From contig JAGDWD010000004.1 in the NCBI GenBank assembly GCA_023255955.1, positions 51,908 to 115,907 on the forward strand: a DNA stretch of 64,000 nt, in the 5' to 3' direction. The DNA comes from Desulfurococcales archaeon (lineage in GTDB: Archaea; Thermoproteota; Thermoprotei_A; Sulfolobales; NBVN01). The notes under the pieces were generated by a model. It was not told the DNA's origin. It saw only the letters and a list, made by a program, of their open reading frames with translations, and searched no databases. Positions within the stretch are counted from its first letter, which is position 1. Each line of letters opens with the position of its first letter. Shown piece after piece: positions 46,311-54,878 of the stretch. The position numbers were made by a program, and so were the translations under genes.

Positions 46311-48198
46311 GCTCTACGGGTACTCAGGTAAGATCCTGAGGGTGAACCTAGCAAGTAAGGAAGTTAAGATTGTGAAGCTGGAGAGGGACTTAGCTAGGGC
46401 ATACCTAGGTGGTCGCGGTCTTAACGTTGCTAGGTTGTACTACGAGGTACCGCCAGGTGTGGACCCTCTATCACCCGAAAACAAGCTATTCTTCGGGGTC
46501 GGGCCAGTCGTTGGTACAGGATTCCCGCTCGGTGCTAGACTTAACGTAACTGCTAAGTCACCGCAGACCGGGATACTCGGGGATTCAAATGTTGGAGGGC
46601 ACTTCGCTCCTGAGTTGAAGTACGCAGGATTTGACCAGGTGGTTATCGAAGGGCGTAGCGACAGGCCTATCTACCTGTACATACATGACGAAGCTGTTGA
46701 GTTCCGGGATGCTAGCGGATTGTGGGGTATGACGGTGAGTAAGACGTACGAAGCTATCAGGAGGGAGCTTAGAGAACCTGAGGTGCAGATAGCCGCGGTC
46801 GGGCCGGCTGCCGAGAACCTGGTGAGGTTTTCTGGGATATTCTTCAATAGGTCAAGACCTGCTGCTAGGACGGGGTTAGGTGCTGTTATGGCTTCGAAGA
46901 ACCTTAAGGCGGTCGCAGTAAGGGGGAGCGGGTACGTCGAGGTCGCAAAACCGGAGCTTTTCGAGAAGATTGTTGAGGAGATAGAGCTCGAGGTCTTCAG
47001 TCACGAGCAGTACTGGCCTAGGAGGGTGATGGGTACGTCAAGGATTTTGATGGCTGCTAACAGGATCGGGATACTCCCAGGTAAGCACTTCACTGAGCCT
47101 GAGGTTCCATACGCCTTCAACGTCAGTGGTGAGATGCTGGCACTAAAGTACAACGTGAAGAACAGGGCCTGCTTCTCTTGTGTAGTACCGTGTAGCCGTG
47201 TCTTCGTAGTGAAAAGACCTGGTCAGGCCTTCATAGGTGAGGGACCGGAGTACGAGGCCCTAGCCGGCATGACTGTTCGGATAGGGAACAGCGACCTAGA
47301 GAAGGCTTTGAAGGCTGTAGAGACCGTTAACGAGCTCGGTATGGACGTCATATCGGTTAGTGAGGTAATATCGTGGGCTATGGAGCTCTACTCGACGGGT
47401 GCTCTAAGTAGAGAAGATGTTGGGGGGCTGGAGCTTGAGTGGGGGAATATGGACACCGTTATGGAGCTCCTGCACGATATAGCCTATAGGAGGGGCTTCG
47501 GTGACGTACTTGCTGATGGTGTGGCCGCAGCCGCTGAGAAGCTCGGTAAGGGGTTTGAGGTAGCGTTCCACGTAAAAAGGCTTGAGATGATTCAGGCGGA
47601 TCCGAGAGGATTGAAGGGCTACGGCCTCGGATTTGCGGTATCGACTAGGGGTGCTGACCACCTGAGGTCTGAGCCCTTCATAGAGCTTAGTGACGACCCG
47701 AAGATAGGTTTGAAGATGTTTGGGGTATCTGAGGCTACCCTCAGGCTCGGTGTGAGAGGTAAGGGCAGGCTCGTAGCGTACTACGAGAATCTTTGCGCTT
47801 TAGTTGACTCGCTGGGGGTCTGCAAGAACCTCGCTGAGAACATGAATATACTCGACTATGAGAAGACAGCTAGACTCATTGAGGCTGTAACCGGTATGGG
47901 TCTCTCCCCGGCTAGGGTTGAGATGATTGGGGAGAGGATAGTGAATCTCGAAAGAGCCTACGACGTTAGGGAAGGGGTTAGAAAGAGGGATGATACCTTG
48001 CCAAGGAGGTTCCTGAGGGAACCTCTAAAGGTAGGTGGTTCAGCAGGTCACGTAATCGAGTTAGATGTGATGCTTGAGGAGTACTACGATGTCCGTGGCT
48101 GGGACAAGAAGACAGGTGTACCTACCGCTAGGAAGCTCGAGGAGCTAGACTTGGTGGATGTAGCGGAGGATCTGCGCCGTAGAGGTCTAATCAGCTAG
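46294..48198 (+). CDS. Tungsten-type aldehyde oxidoreductase, WOR5-like (second AOR)
   Basis: An approximately 634-residue AOR-family catalytic subunit. GVGPVVGTGFPLGAR and GDSNVGGHFAPELKYAGF bind the pterin; cysteines of the cluster are in CFSCVVPC and DSLGVCKN. Its polyferredoxin partner is translated just upstream with overlapping frames, so a two-subunit ferredoxin- or carrier-linked enzyme is expected. GTG 46294 is preferred because GAGAGGTG lies about 10 bases before it. No maturase is adjacent; the one at 3.5 kb may serve both. Confidence 0.92.
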   Translation: MPGSSKLYGYSGKILRVNLASKEVKIVKLERDLARAYLGGRGLNVARLYYEVPPGVDPLSPENKLFFGVGPVVGTGFPLGARLNVTAKSPQTGILGDSNVGGHFAPELKYAGFDQVVIEGRSDRPIYLYIHDEAVEFRDASGLWGMTVSKTYEAIRRELREPEVQIAAVGPAAENLVRFSGIFFNRSRPAARTGLGAVMASKNLKAVAVRGSGYVEVAKPELFEKIVEEIELEVFSHEQYWPRRVMGTSRILMAANRIGILPGKHFTEPEVPYAFNVSGEMLALKYNVKNRACFSCVVPCSRVFVVKRPGQAFIGEGPEYEALAGMTVRIGNSDLEKALKAVETVNELGMDVISVSEVISWAMELYSTGALSREDVGGLELEWGNMDTVMELLHDIAYRRGFGDVLADGVAAAAEKLGKGFEVAFHVKRLEMIQADPRGLKGYGLGFAVSTRGADHLRSEPFIELSDDPKIGLKMFGVSEATLRLGVRGKGRLVAYYENLCALVDSLGVCKNLAENMNILDYEKTARLIEAVTGMGLSPARVEMIGERIVNLERAYDVREGVRKRDDTLPRRFLREPLKVGGSAGHVIELDVMLEEYYDVRGWDKKTGVPTARKLEELDLVDVAEDLRRRGLIS

Positions 48199-48258
48199 TA
48201 GGTGAGTAGCTCCAGTAGGATATATGGGTGGGTAACATTCTTTAGTTGAGGTGGTGTC

Positions 48259-48531
48259 GTGAAGTCCCTCCTAGTTAGGGTGAGAGAGATTAGAGGTATG
48301 TGCGATAATCATGTCGTGGGAGACTGCTTCAGAGTTGATGGGGGTAGGCTGAGCTTCCCGGGGAGGAATAAACATGTATGCCTCTACGCGCTAGCAAGCA
48401 TTCTACCTCTACTACCAGCTAAGCAGAGAAACATAGTTGAAGAGAACGACTGGCTACCTAGAACAAAACTGGTTCAGTGTCCAGATCCTAACGGAGTAGT
48501 CATATGGGAGATAGAGGAGGTCGAGGAGTAG
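48259..48531 (+). CDS. TIGR04076 family small protein
   Basis: A 90-residue protein with the family layout: VRVREIRGMCDNHVVGD at the start, CLYALASILPLLPA in the middle and QCPDPNGVVIWEIEEV at the end. Conserved Cys, His and Asp residues suggest a metal or cofactor site, but no function is known to me. It starts (GTG, with GAGGTGG upstream) 60 bases after the second AOR, which suggests co-expression. Confidence 0.75.
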   Translation: MKSLLVRVREIRGMCDNHVVGDCFRVDGGRLSFPGRNKHVCLYALASILPLLPAKQRNIVEENDWLPRTKLVQCPDPNGVVIWEIEEVEE

Positions 48532-48614
48532 GAAGCGGTCAGGTTTCGTTATTTCATTACATAATGTTTCTCTCGCGTGGGTCCCTCCATTGAATGAAAC
48601 TGCTTGGGAAGTTC

Positions 48615-50159
48615 CTAGAACATATTGGATATATAGAGCCATGAGAGGGCAGCCAGGAGCTGTAGCGTCGTTGTTGTGATCGCCATCCTCAGCCACGTAC
48701 CCCACCTGATCCTGACCCCCCTCTTCTCGGTGAGTGAGATAGCTATGAGGTTTGCTGTGGAGCCTACCGGGGTGTAGTTACCTCCGAATACCCCACCAAA
48801 GAGTAAAGCGAAGTATATCATGCTACCCGCGAAACCTACGTTGTTAAATATCTTAGCTACTGGTGTGAATGCCACTATCACCGAGAGGTTATCCAGGGTC
48901 GAGCTAAGTAATGCTGAGGAGAGGAGCATCAACGGTAGAAGTATTAGGGATGATGTTCCTATATGCGTGAAGGAGTATGCTAGCTTAGCCATGACGCCGG
49001 TGTATGTCAGTATGTAACCGAACATAAAGAGGAACATGAAGAATAGTAGTGATGGCCACTCAACCGACCTCTCTATGAATCTCGAGATCTCTTTTAGTGG
49101 TACTGCTACGATTAGTGATATAGCGATATACATGTAGGGTATGAAGGAAAGGAATGCGTGCGGGTCTACGTACGTACCGACAGCAACTGAGATATGCCTC
49201 GTTATGGTGTCGTTTAGTGCTACGGTAAGTATGAAGGACATAAATATGGCTAGCCCTACGAGGATCCTCCTAAACCTTTCCTCCGCCCTCTGATCCGCAC
49301 TGAACTCTATCCTGCGGGTCGTTATGTAAGCCTCTACCCTCTCCTTCGATTCATCAAACCTCCTCTTTATGTTCATTAAGGTAGACCTCTCTATAAGAAA
49401 CAGTGCTGCTAACACGACCGCGAGGTTCACTACTGCTAAGGGAAGCGCGTACCTAATGAACTGCGAGACTTTCATCCCGGTCTCAAACAGTAGGTAGACA
49501 CCTATAGGGTTACCTATAGGTAGAGCACTACTACCGGTATTCGTAGCTAGAACTGAGAATATCACTAGCGGTGCTGGGTTTATTCTGACTACCCTACATA
49601 TCTCCAGAACAAGCATGGTAATGTAGATTATGCTTGTAACCTCATCCAGCGTAGCAGCGAGGGAGAAAGCCATCAAGGCTATCAGCACTAGTAGGAGGTA
49701 CAGATCACCCTTCGAGAGCTCCAGAACTTTCAGTGCTAGATATCGAAAGACACCCAGCTCCTTCAGAATGCCTGCCAGAGTCATCGAGCCCACAAGGAAG
49801 AATATCAAATCCCACGAAACAGCATCTATCAGGTCCTGCGGGGATACTACACCCGCAACTACTAGTGGTATTAGAGCCAGTATAGCTGCCCCCGTACGCC
49901 ACTCCATGTTTATGACTGTGAGAGCTATAACGAATAGGAATAGGAATAGAGAAAGAGTCTGTGAGATAACTGACCTACTAGAGTTTAGAGCGTTGAGACA
50001 GGATAGAGCATCCATATGACCCTCCCCCCTCTCAGAGCACCAATGCTGCGCTATGGCAATACCCACCTCATCAGCCTCAACACGAATGAGTTCCATTAGC
50101 GTGAACGATGCCAAGAATATTAGTAGCAGAGTCATCACCATCTTTTGTGACGCTCTCAA
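48615..50159 (-). CDS. ArsB/NhaD/SLC13-type ion transporter
   Basis: A 514-residue membrane protein with about 12 hydrophobic segments. LDEVTSIIYITMLVLEI, NTGSSALPIGNPIGVYLLF and the second-half LDNLSVIVAFTPVAKIF with GGNYTPVGSTANLIAIS form the two inverted repeats typical of ArsB/NhaD/CitM transporters. About 40 extra-cytoplasmic residues with Cys pairs precede the second helix. Substrate could be arsenite, sodium/proton or a dicarboxylate; no arsenic genes are nearby. Confidence 0.85.
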   Translation of the reverse strand: MRASQKMVMTLLLIFLASFTLMELIRVEADEVGIAIAQHWCSERGEGHMDALSCLNALNSSRSVISQTLSLFLFLFVIALTVINMEWRTGAAILALIPLVVAGVVSPQDLIDAVSWDLIFFLVGSMTLAGILKELGVFRYLALKVLELSKGDLYLLLVLIALMAFSLAATLDEVTSIIYITMLVLEICRVVRINPAPLVIFSVLATNTGSSALPIGNPIGVYLLFETGMKVSQFIRYALPLAVVNLAVVLAALFLIERSTLMNIKRRFDESKERVEAYITTRRIEFSADQRAEERFRRILVGLAIFMSFILTVALNDTITRHISVAVGTYVDPHAFLSFIPYMYIAISLIVAVPLKEISRFIERSVEWPSLLFFMFLFMFGYILTYTGVMAKLAYSFTHIGTSSLILLPLMLLSSALLSSTLDNLSVIVAFTPVAKIFNNVGFAGSMIYFALLFGGVFGGNYTPVGSTANLIAISLTEKRGVRIRWGTWLRMAITTTTLQLLAALSWLYISNMF

Positions 50160-50272
50160 TGTCTACACCTTACTTACTTTAGTAGCTATCAGCGGTATAA
50201 ATACTTAACTGGGAATCAGTACCTAATTAGCTCTGGAGTTCCTAAAATAGAAATTCCTTTACTAATAACTTA

Positions 50273-51019
50273 CTATATTACTCTCCCCCTACTGAGGATC
50301 TTCGTAAGCCACTCTGCGTAGCGCTCCTCGAGCCCGAGGCTGTGAATCTTCCTGATGACTGCTTCGACATCGTACTTAACTCTGAAAATACTGAACTTTC
50401 CGCTCTCCATGTCGTATACCGCGTAGGAAGCTCGAGGATCACCGTCCCTCGGCTGACCACAGCTACCTGGGTTCACAACCACGATCTTACCTACCTCGAC
50501 CTCCATAGGTATGTGGGTGTGGCCGACTAGGACGTAGTCAACATTAAGCGGTCTTGGACTTACTGCTGTTATCGATGGTGTGAGCTGCAGCTTCAGCTCC
50601 TCCACGCTTAGGTTCGGCATTAGGTAGCCGTAGAGAGGGTTCCTAGGGCTTCCGTGGACTAGGTAGAATCTCCTACCCGCGATCTCCTTCTCGGTTCTAA
50701 TAGGTAACGTCTTGAGCCACTCAATCTGGTCCTCGGAGAGGAGCTTCATCGATATGTTCCTCCTGGTGTACTCACTCAGCTCATGTAGATCTGGAGCACA
50801 GCGGCAGTCCGTGTTAAATGCTACAGCATGGTCGTGATTGCCCATAATAGTAACCTCGGGCTTCAGCTCCCTGATCATGTCCAGCACTAAGTGGGGTTCG
50901 GGACCGTAGTCAACCAGATCGCCGAGGACCACCAGGTAGTCCCATCTTTCAGCGTCCTCGAGTACGGCCCTCAAAGCGTCGGCATTTCCATGAATGTCTG
51001 ACAATATGAGCATCCTCAA
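50273..51019 (-). CDS. Calcineurin-like phosphoesterase, YfcE/MJ0936 type
   Basis: A 248-residue metallophosphoesterase with all five motifs: ILSDIHGN, VLGDLVDYGP, IMGNHDHA, LVHGSPRN and LVGHTHIPME. The two-metal site hydrolyses phosphodiesters or phosphomonoesters; archaeal members are small cytosolic enzymes of unclear substrate. The gene stands alone and is divergent from the lipoate ligase genes. Confidence 0.92.
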   Translation of the reverse strand: MRMLILSDIHGNADALRAVLEDAERWDYLVVLGDLVDYGPEPHLVLDMIRELKPEVTIMGNHDHAVAFNTDCRCAPDLHELSEYTRRNISMKLLSEDQIEWLKTLPIRTEKEIAGRRFYLVHGSPRNPLYGYLMPNLSVEELKLQLTPSITAVSPRPLNVDYVLVGHTHIPMEVEVGKIVVVNPGSCGQPRDGDPRASYAVYDMESGKFSIFRVKYDVEAVIRKIHSLGLEERYAEWLTKILSRGRVI

Positions 51020-51119
51020 GCTACATTCCCTAACTAGTAGAGGACGTCAGTTTAATAGTCTTGGCATAGCAAGCTACTTTTGAGAAAACTAATAAGATGT
51101 AGCTAAGTTATTGTCCGCG

Positions 51120-51992
51120 GTGGGCGCGGTGGTTAATTCTGGGAAGCTGAGGGTGTTCGTGGCTGAGTGGCCTGAGAACCAGTTCTTTAACCTAGCTTTC
51201 GAGGAGGCCGTGTTCCTCGAGGCTGATCAGCCGGCACTCAGGCTCTGGCGTAACGATAAGGTGGTCATCATAGGTAGGTTTCAATGCCCAGCACTGGAGG
51301 TCAACGCAATTGAGGCTAGAAACATGGGGGTAAAACTCGTCCGGAGGTTCACAGGTGGAGGTGCTGTCTACCACGACCTAGGAAACATCAACTACGCTCT
51401 GACCCTCCCTGGATATGACATGACTATCGAGGAGGCGTTTAAGGTGGTTGCCTCAGCAGTTGTGGAGGCCCTTGAAAGCCTAGGTGTTAAGGGAGCGTAC
51501 TACCGCCCACTAAACGACATAGAGATAGACGGGTTGAAGGTGTCCGGCATGGCTGCTAGCAGATCCCGAGATAAGGTGTTCGTTCACGGTGCTATGCTTG
51601 TCTCAAGCGATATATCGGCTCTCTGGAAGGTTCTGAAAGTATCTAAAGAGAAGCTTTCAGATAAGCGCTTTGTCGGGAGCCGCGTAAAGAGAGTTACGAC
51701 GGTGTATGAGGCAGCTGGGAGACAGATAAGTCTGGAGGAACTTTACAGGGCTATTGCTGAGGCCATCGCTGAGAAGTTCGGTATGGAAGTCGAGTGGGGT
51801 AGACCTGGGCGGAACGAACTTAGGAGAGCAGTTTCACTGTACAAGGAGAGGTACGCTAGCCTCGACTGGAACTTGAAGTACGTTAACGAGGTGAGGGACA
51901 TAATTAGCGACGAGGAGTACGAAGCCTTGAGAGAGATAGCTAGGCCATCAAAGCAACAAGAAAAAGTCGTTGAGGGGTTAGAGAATGAGTGA
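51120..51992 (+). CDS. lplA: Lipoate-protein ligase, catalytic (N-terminal) subunit
   Basis: A biotin/lipoate ligase-fold protein. RRFTGGGAVYHDLGNINYAL is the LplA signature with the lipoyl-AMP loop, and DIEIDGLKVSGMAASR carries the catalytic Lys. The accessory domain of bacterial LplA is missing and is encoded by the next gene, as in Thermoplasma. GTG 51120 or 51129 is preferred to TTG 51111 because BoxA-like ctaataag lies at 51088-51095. It overlaps the next gene by 8 bases. Confidence 0.88.
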   Translation: MGAVVNSGKLRVFVAEWPENQFFNLAFEEAVFLEADQPALRLWRNDKVVIIGRFQCPALEVNAIEARNMGVKLVRRFTGGGAVYHDLGNINYALTLPGYDMTIEEAFKVVASAVVEALESLGVKGAYYRPLNDIEIDGLKVSGMAASRSRDKVFVHGAMLVSSDISALWKVLKVSKEKLSDKRFVGSRVKRVTTVYEAAGRQISLEELYRAIAEAIAEKFGMEVEWGRPGRNELRRAVSLYKERYASLDWNLKYVNEVRDIISDEEYEALREIARPSKQQEKVVEGLENE

Positions 51993-52287
51993 GCTCACAG
52001 TAGTGTGCGGAGAGAAGAAGAGTGAGGGAGGAAAGCTAGTTAAGGTGTGTGTTAAGCTATTAGGAAATACTGTGAGGGGAGTACTGATCTCCGGGGACTT
52101 CTTCGCAGATCCTGGAGAAGTATTCGAAGAGCTAGCTCAGGAACTTGCCGATATGGAGATAGAGAAAAGCAGGGTTATAGCCTTAGTTACAGAGAGAATT
52201 AAGAAGAAGAACCTGGAGTTTATAGGTATCTCCATAGGGGACATCGAGGAAGCTATTCATAAGGCATTATCCTCCCAGTCGCAGTAG
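51985..52287 (+). CDS. lplB: Lipoate-protein ligase, C-terminal accessory subunit
   Basis: A 100-residue protein matching the small accessory domain of lipoate ligase (GGKLVKVCVKLLGNTVRGVL, SGDFFADPGEVFEELAQEL). In Thermoplasma the separate small subunit is needed for adenylation of lipoate by LplA. It is translationally coupled to lplA. No lipoylated acceptor (GcvH or E2) is encoded in the window. Confidence 0.85.
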   Translation: MSELTVVCGEKKSEGGKLVKVCVKLLGNTVRGVLISGDFFADPGEVFEELAQELADMEIEKSRVIALVTERIKKKNLEFIGISIGDIEEAIHKALSSQSQ

Positions 52288-52449
52288 TTACCCTACTGTC
52301 TCAGGTACGTAGTACGGTGACGCGACCAATGTAAGAACTGTGCTGAACCTATTATTTTCAGTCTAAGGCTGCGAGATAAGCTATCGCTAGGAACACCACT
52401 TTAAATATCTCTAGAGCTTCGATAGAGCTAAGATTAGTGAATCGGTAGG

Positions 52450-52660
52450 TTACAACTGAAAGCCTCGCCCTGAAGGGCGAGGATGAAGGGTTTATAAGCT
52501 TTGAATACTCTAGATGTTCTCGGTGTGCCGTACCCATAACCCCGTCCCGCACGGGATAGGGGTAAAGGGCCGGAGACCCGGCCCGGGGCTGAACCCGGGG
52601 ATGTAGCCCCAAACCTCCCCGCACTAGCAGGAACCCCCACTCTTTAGGGCGGGGAGGAGG
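52450..52660 (+). mobile_element. Solo IS200/IS605-derived element with hairpin block, no transposase
   Basis: The left end after TTAC (52450-52453) reads AACTGAAAGCCTCG and continues through GGATGAAGGGTTTATAAG, nearly the same as the left end of the tnpA-tnpB element at 62722. The left hairpin CCTCGCCCT-GA-AGGGCGAGG is perfect here. Similarity continues weakly to about 52525, then tnpA and tnpB are absent. The right side contains four GC-rich hairpins (52540-52562, 52567-52584, 52585-52610, 52614-52657), the last like an IS605 right end. A BoxA (TTTATAAG) is retained. Confidence 0.75.
52540..52657 (+). ncRNA. Candidate structured RNA (omega-RNA-like) inside the solo IS element
   Basis: Hairpins in order: CCCC-G-TCCCG/CGGGA-TA-GGGG; GGGCCGG-AGAC-CCGGCCC; GGGGCT/AGCCCC; and CCTCCCCGC/GCGGGGAGG. 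The retained BoxA at 52490-52498 would start transcription near 52520, just before them. IS605 omega-RNAs come from this right-end-proximal part of the transposon; that this is one is inference. Confidence 0.45.
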
Positions 52661-52797
52661 TCAGATGTGACTAAATGAGGTATTCACCGATGATGGTAGT
52701 AGATTTACCGAGAGGTGTCCCCAGTAGATTCTCAGTTGTGGTACAGCTATTTAGGAATATAATACTTTGGCTAGATATTTCTTATGGTGATTAGCTG

Positions 52798-53265
52798 GTG
52801 AGTACCGTAGACGAGGTTCTTAAGTTCGCACAGCTTGAGGAGAGATACTCCGAGGAGTTAAAGAAACTTGCTGAGTCATTGAGACACCCGGTTCTGAAGG
52901 CACTGTTTGCTGGTATAGCGAAGGACTCGGAGAAGCATAGCTTAATGTACAGAGCTATAGCGGATTTACTATCTAGACAGCAACCAGCGATCAGTGAGGA
53001 GGATTTGAAGGGGATTTCGGAGGCCGTAGAGAGGCATATAGAGACCGAGGCGAAGATGCTTGAGGAAGCGAAGAAGTTGCTGGCTGGCTCCGATGACCCT
53101 AGAGTGAAGCTCATTGTTGCTGCTATAGCCGACGATGAGAGTAAACACCACGCTGTCCTAGTCAGCATAAAGAAGAGGATAGCTGAGGCAGAGACTCTCA
53201 AAGAGTACATGGTCTGGGACTTAATCTGGAGAGATAGCCCGTGGCATGGAGCGCCCGGGGGTTGA
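52798..53265 (+). CDS. Ferritin-like di-iron protein (rubrerythrin-type four-helix bundle)
   Basis: A 155-residue helical protein. Metal ligands in the ferritin-like order are visible: EERYSEELKKL (Glu, helix 1), KDSEKHSLMY (ExxH, helix 2), ERHIETEAKM (helix 3) and DDESKHHAVL (ExxH, helix 4). No rubredoxin domain is attached. It probably reduces peroxide or oxidises ferrous iron. GTG start. It opens the oxygen/iron protection island, 140 bases downstream of the solo IS element. Confidence 0.82.
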   Translation: MSTVDEVLKFAQLEERYSEELKKLAESLRHPVLKALFAGIAKDSEKHSLMYRAIADLLSRQQPAISEEDLKGISEAVERHIETEAKMLEEAKKLLAGSDDPRVKLIVAAIADDESKHHAVLVSIKKRIAEAETLKEYMVWDLIWRDSPWHGAPGG

Positions 53266-53344
53266 GGTACCCTAGCCTCCAACCTGATTAGGAGGCAGTA
53301 AATACCTATTTTTAGTTTTAGTTCATCATCTACTTGGGGGATTC

Positions 53345-54544
53345 GTGCCTAGAACGCACGTCGATAAAGTAGCTAGAGATCTATACGTACTTAGATTAGA
53401 TGATGATGAGACAAAGTACTTCGAGGCGATCTGGTATATTCCGAAGGGAGTGACCTACAACTCCTATGTCCTAGTAACAGATGAGGGAGCGGTACTATTC
53501 GACTCGTGGAAGCATACCTACTCCGAGCTCTTCATCAACACGCTTCACAACGTCGTAGACCCTAAAGACATTAAGTACGTAGTGATACACCACATGGAGC
53601 CAGACCACAGCGGGTCTATACCTAAGCTACTGGAGAGATGCGGGTGTAACCCGACAGTCCTGGGACATCCCTTAGTCGGCAATATGTTGAGGTCCTTCTA
53701 CGGAGTTGAAGCTAGGTTCACCCCGGTGAAGGACATGGAGGAGGTGTCCGTGGGGGGTAGGAACCTTAAGTTCATCTACATACCCTGGCTCCACTGGCCG
53801 GACACCATAGCGACCTACATTAAGGACTCCGGAATACTACTAACCTGCGACGCGTTCGGGGGTTTCGGGATCCCACCAGCTATATACGACGATGACGACG
53901 CGGTCGTTGAGTGGTACCTACCCCTCGTTAGGAAGTACCTTGCTACAGTTGTTGGTCACTACCGCGAGCACATAGTTAAGAACGTGGATAAGCTGGCTAA
54001 GCTGAACCTTGAGGTACGTACTATAGCACCAGCGCACGGTCTCATCTGGAGACGCAACCCTAAAATAATAGTAGACATCTACTACAGGCTGGCACGTGCT
54101 GAGCCTTCAGGGAGGAAGGTAGTTATAGTGTACGACTCCATGTACGGATTCGTTGAGCAGGCAGTTAAGGTGTTAGCTGAGGAGCTTTCGAGGCGGGGCT
54201 ATGAGGTGAGGCTCTTCCCGTTCACTGACAGAGACCATGCTCACGTAAGCGATATTATTGGTGAGGTATTGGACTCCTATGCGGTGATCTTAGGGCTCTC
54301 AACGTATGAAGGGAAGATCTTCCCGCAAATGGAGTACGTAGTTAGGTTACTCATAGATAAAGTCAATGCTGAGAAACCTGTGTTACTAGTAACGACATAT
54401 GGTTGGGGTAAGGTCTCTGAAGAGTACCTCAGGTCCCTCTTAAAGGGATCCCAATTTAAAGTTGTGGACGTGGTCCACATACATGGCGCGCCCAGGGGTG
54501 AGGACATAGAGAGACTTAGACAAGCAGCTGGAAAATTCCCGTAG
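53345..54544 (+). CDS. Flavodiiron protein (FprA-type oxygen or NO reductase)
   Basis: A 399-residue two-domain protein. The beta-lactamase-like domain holds the di-iron motif HMEPDHSG (residues 83-90, H-x-E-x-D-H), then CDAFGGFG and VGHYREH; the flavodoxin domain starts near residue 255 with VIVYDSMYGFVEQAV. FprA-type enzymes reduce O2 to water or NO to N2O using electrons from rubredoxin or F420. It lies between two ferritin-like genes, and a rubredoxin-like protein is encoded at the end of the island. GTG start. Confidence 0.93.
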   Translation: MPRTHVDKVARDLYVLRLDDDETKYFEAIWYIPKGVTYNSYVLVTDEGAVLFDSWKHTYSELFINTLHNVVDPKDIKYVVIHHMEPDHSGSIPKLLERCGCNPTVLGHPLVGNMLRSFYGVEARFTPVKDMEEVSVGGRNLKFIYIPWLHWPDTIATYIKDSGILLTCDAFGGFGIPPAIYDDDDAVVEWYLPLVRKYLATVVGHYREHIVKNVDKLAKLNLEVRTIAPAHGLIWRRNPKIIVDIYYRLARAEPSGRKVVIVYDSMYGFVEQAVKVLAEELSRRGYEVRLFPFTDRDHAHVSDIIGEVLDSYAVILGLSTYEGKIFPQMEYVVRLLIDKVNAEKPVLLVTTYGWGKVSEEYLRSLLKGSQFKVVDVVHIHGAPRGEDIERLRQAAGKFP

Positions 54545-54619
54545 GGTGCTACGACGGTCATGACTTTACAGTTAAAGGCCTATTCCCTAATGTTGGAAGA
54601 GGTCGGATATAAGCTTAAA

Positions 54620-54632
54620 TACCTATAAATAA
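54620..54632 (+). promoter_or_regulatory. BoxA of the small HTH gene
   Basis: acctataaataat lies about 27 bases upstream of TTG 54653, giving a leaderless transcript. Confidence 0.5.
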
Positions 54633-54652
54633 TCGTAGAATCCGGACCAACC

Positions 54653-54826
54653 TTGGAGGAACGATATTTAAGTACAACAGATTTTGCGAGGATTCTCGGG
54701 GTCTCTAGGAGTGCCGTGATTAAGTGGATTAAAAGCGGTAAGATCGTTGCCTACAACGTCCACGGTAGGTGGAGGATCCCCTACAGCGAGGTTGAGAGGT
54801 TACTTAGGGAGGGGAGTAAGAAGTAG
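54653..54826 (+). CDS. 57-residue HTH DNA-binding protein (excisionase/MerR-like)
   Basis: From a TTG start the frame encodes 57 residues: STTDFARILGVSRSAVIKWI is a helix-turn-helix, followed by SGKIVAYNVHGRWRIPYSEV, the winged region of HTH_17/excisionase domains. It is complete by itself and has its own BoxA. Such domains occur alone as small regulators or as the N-terminus of IS607 recombinases; no recombinase follows here. Its position between the flavodiiron and VIT1 genes suggests regulation of the island, which is inference. Confidence 0.75.
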   Translation: MEERYLSTTDFARILGVSRSAVIKWIKSGKIVAYNVHGRWRIPYSEVERLLREGSKK

Positions 54827-54878
54827 TGTTTAAGTCTTTAGAAGGCCAAATATTCATAAGGCTACTAGAAGGCTGGGG

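Noticed and set aside
52490..52498. CRISPR leader or repeat near the hairpin block
   Set aside because: The hairpins differ from each other, there are no regularly spaced identical repeats and no cas genes nearby.
52358..52640. Two minus-strand ORFs across the solo IS element
   Set aside because: They run through the GC-rich hairpins and have Pro/Gly/Arg-rich, repeat-free translations with no family resemblance; the palindromes explain the open frames.
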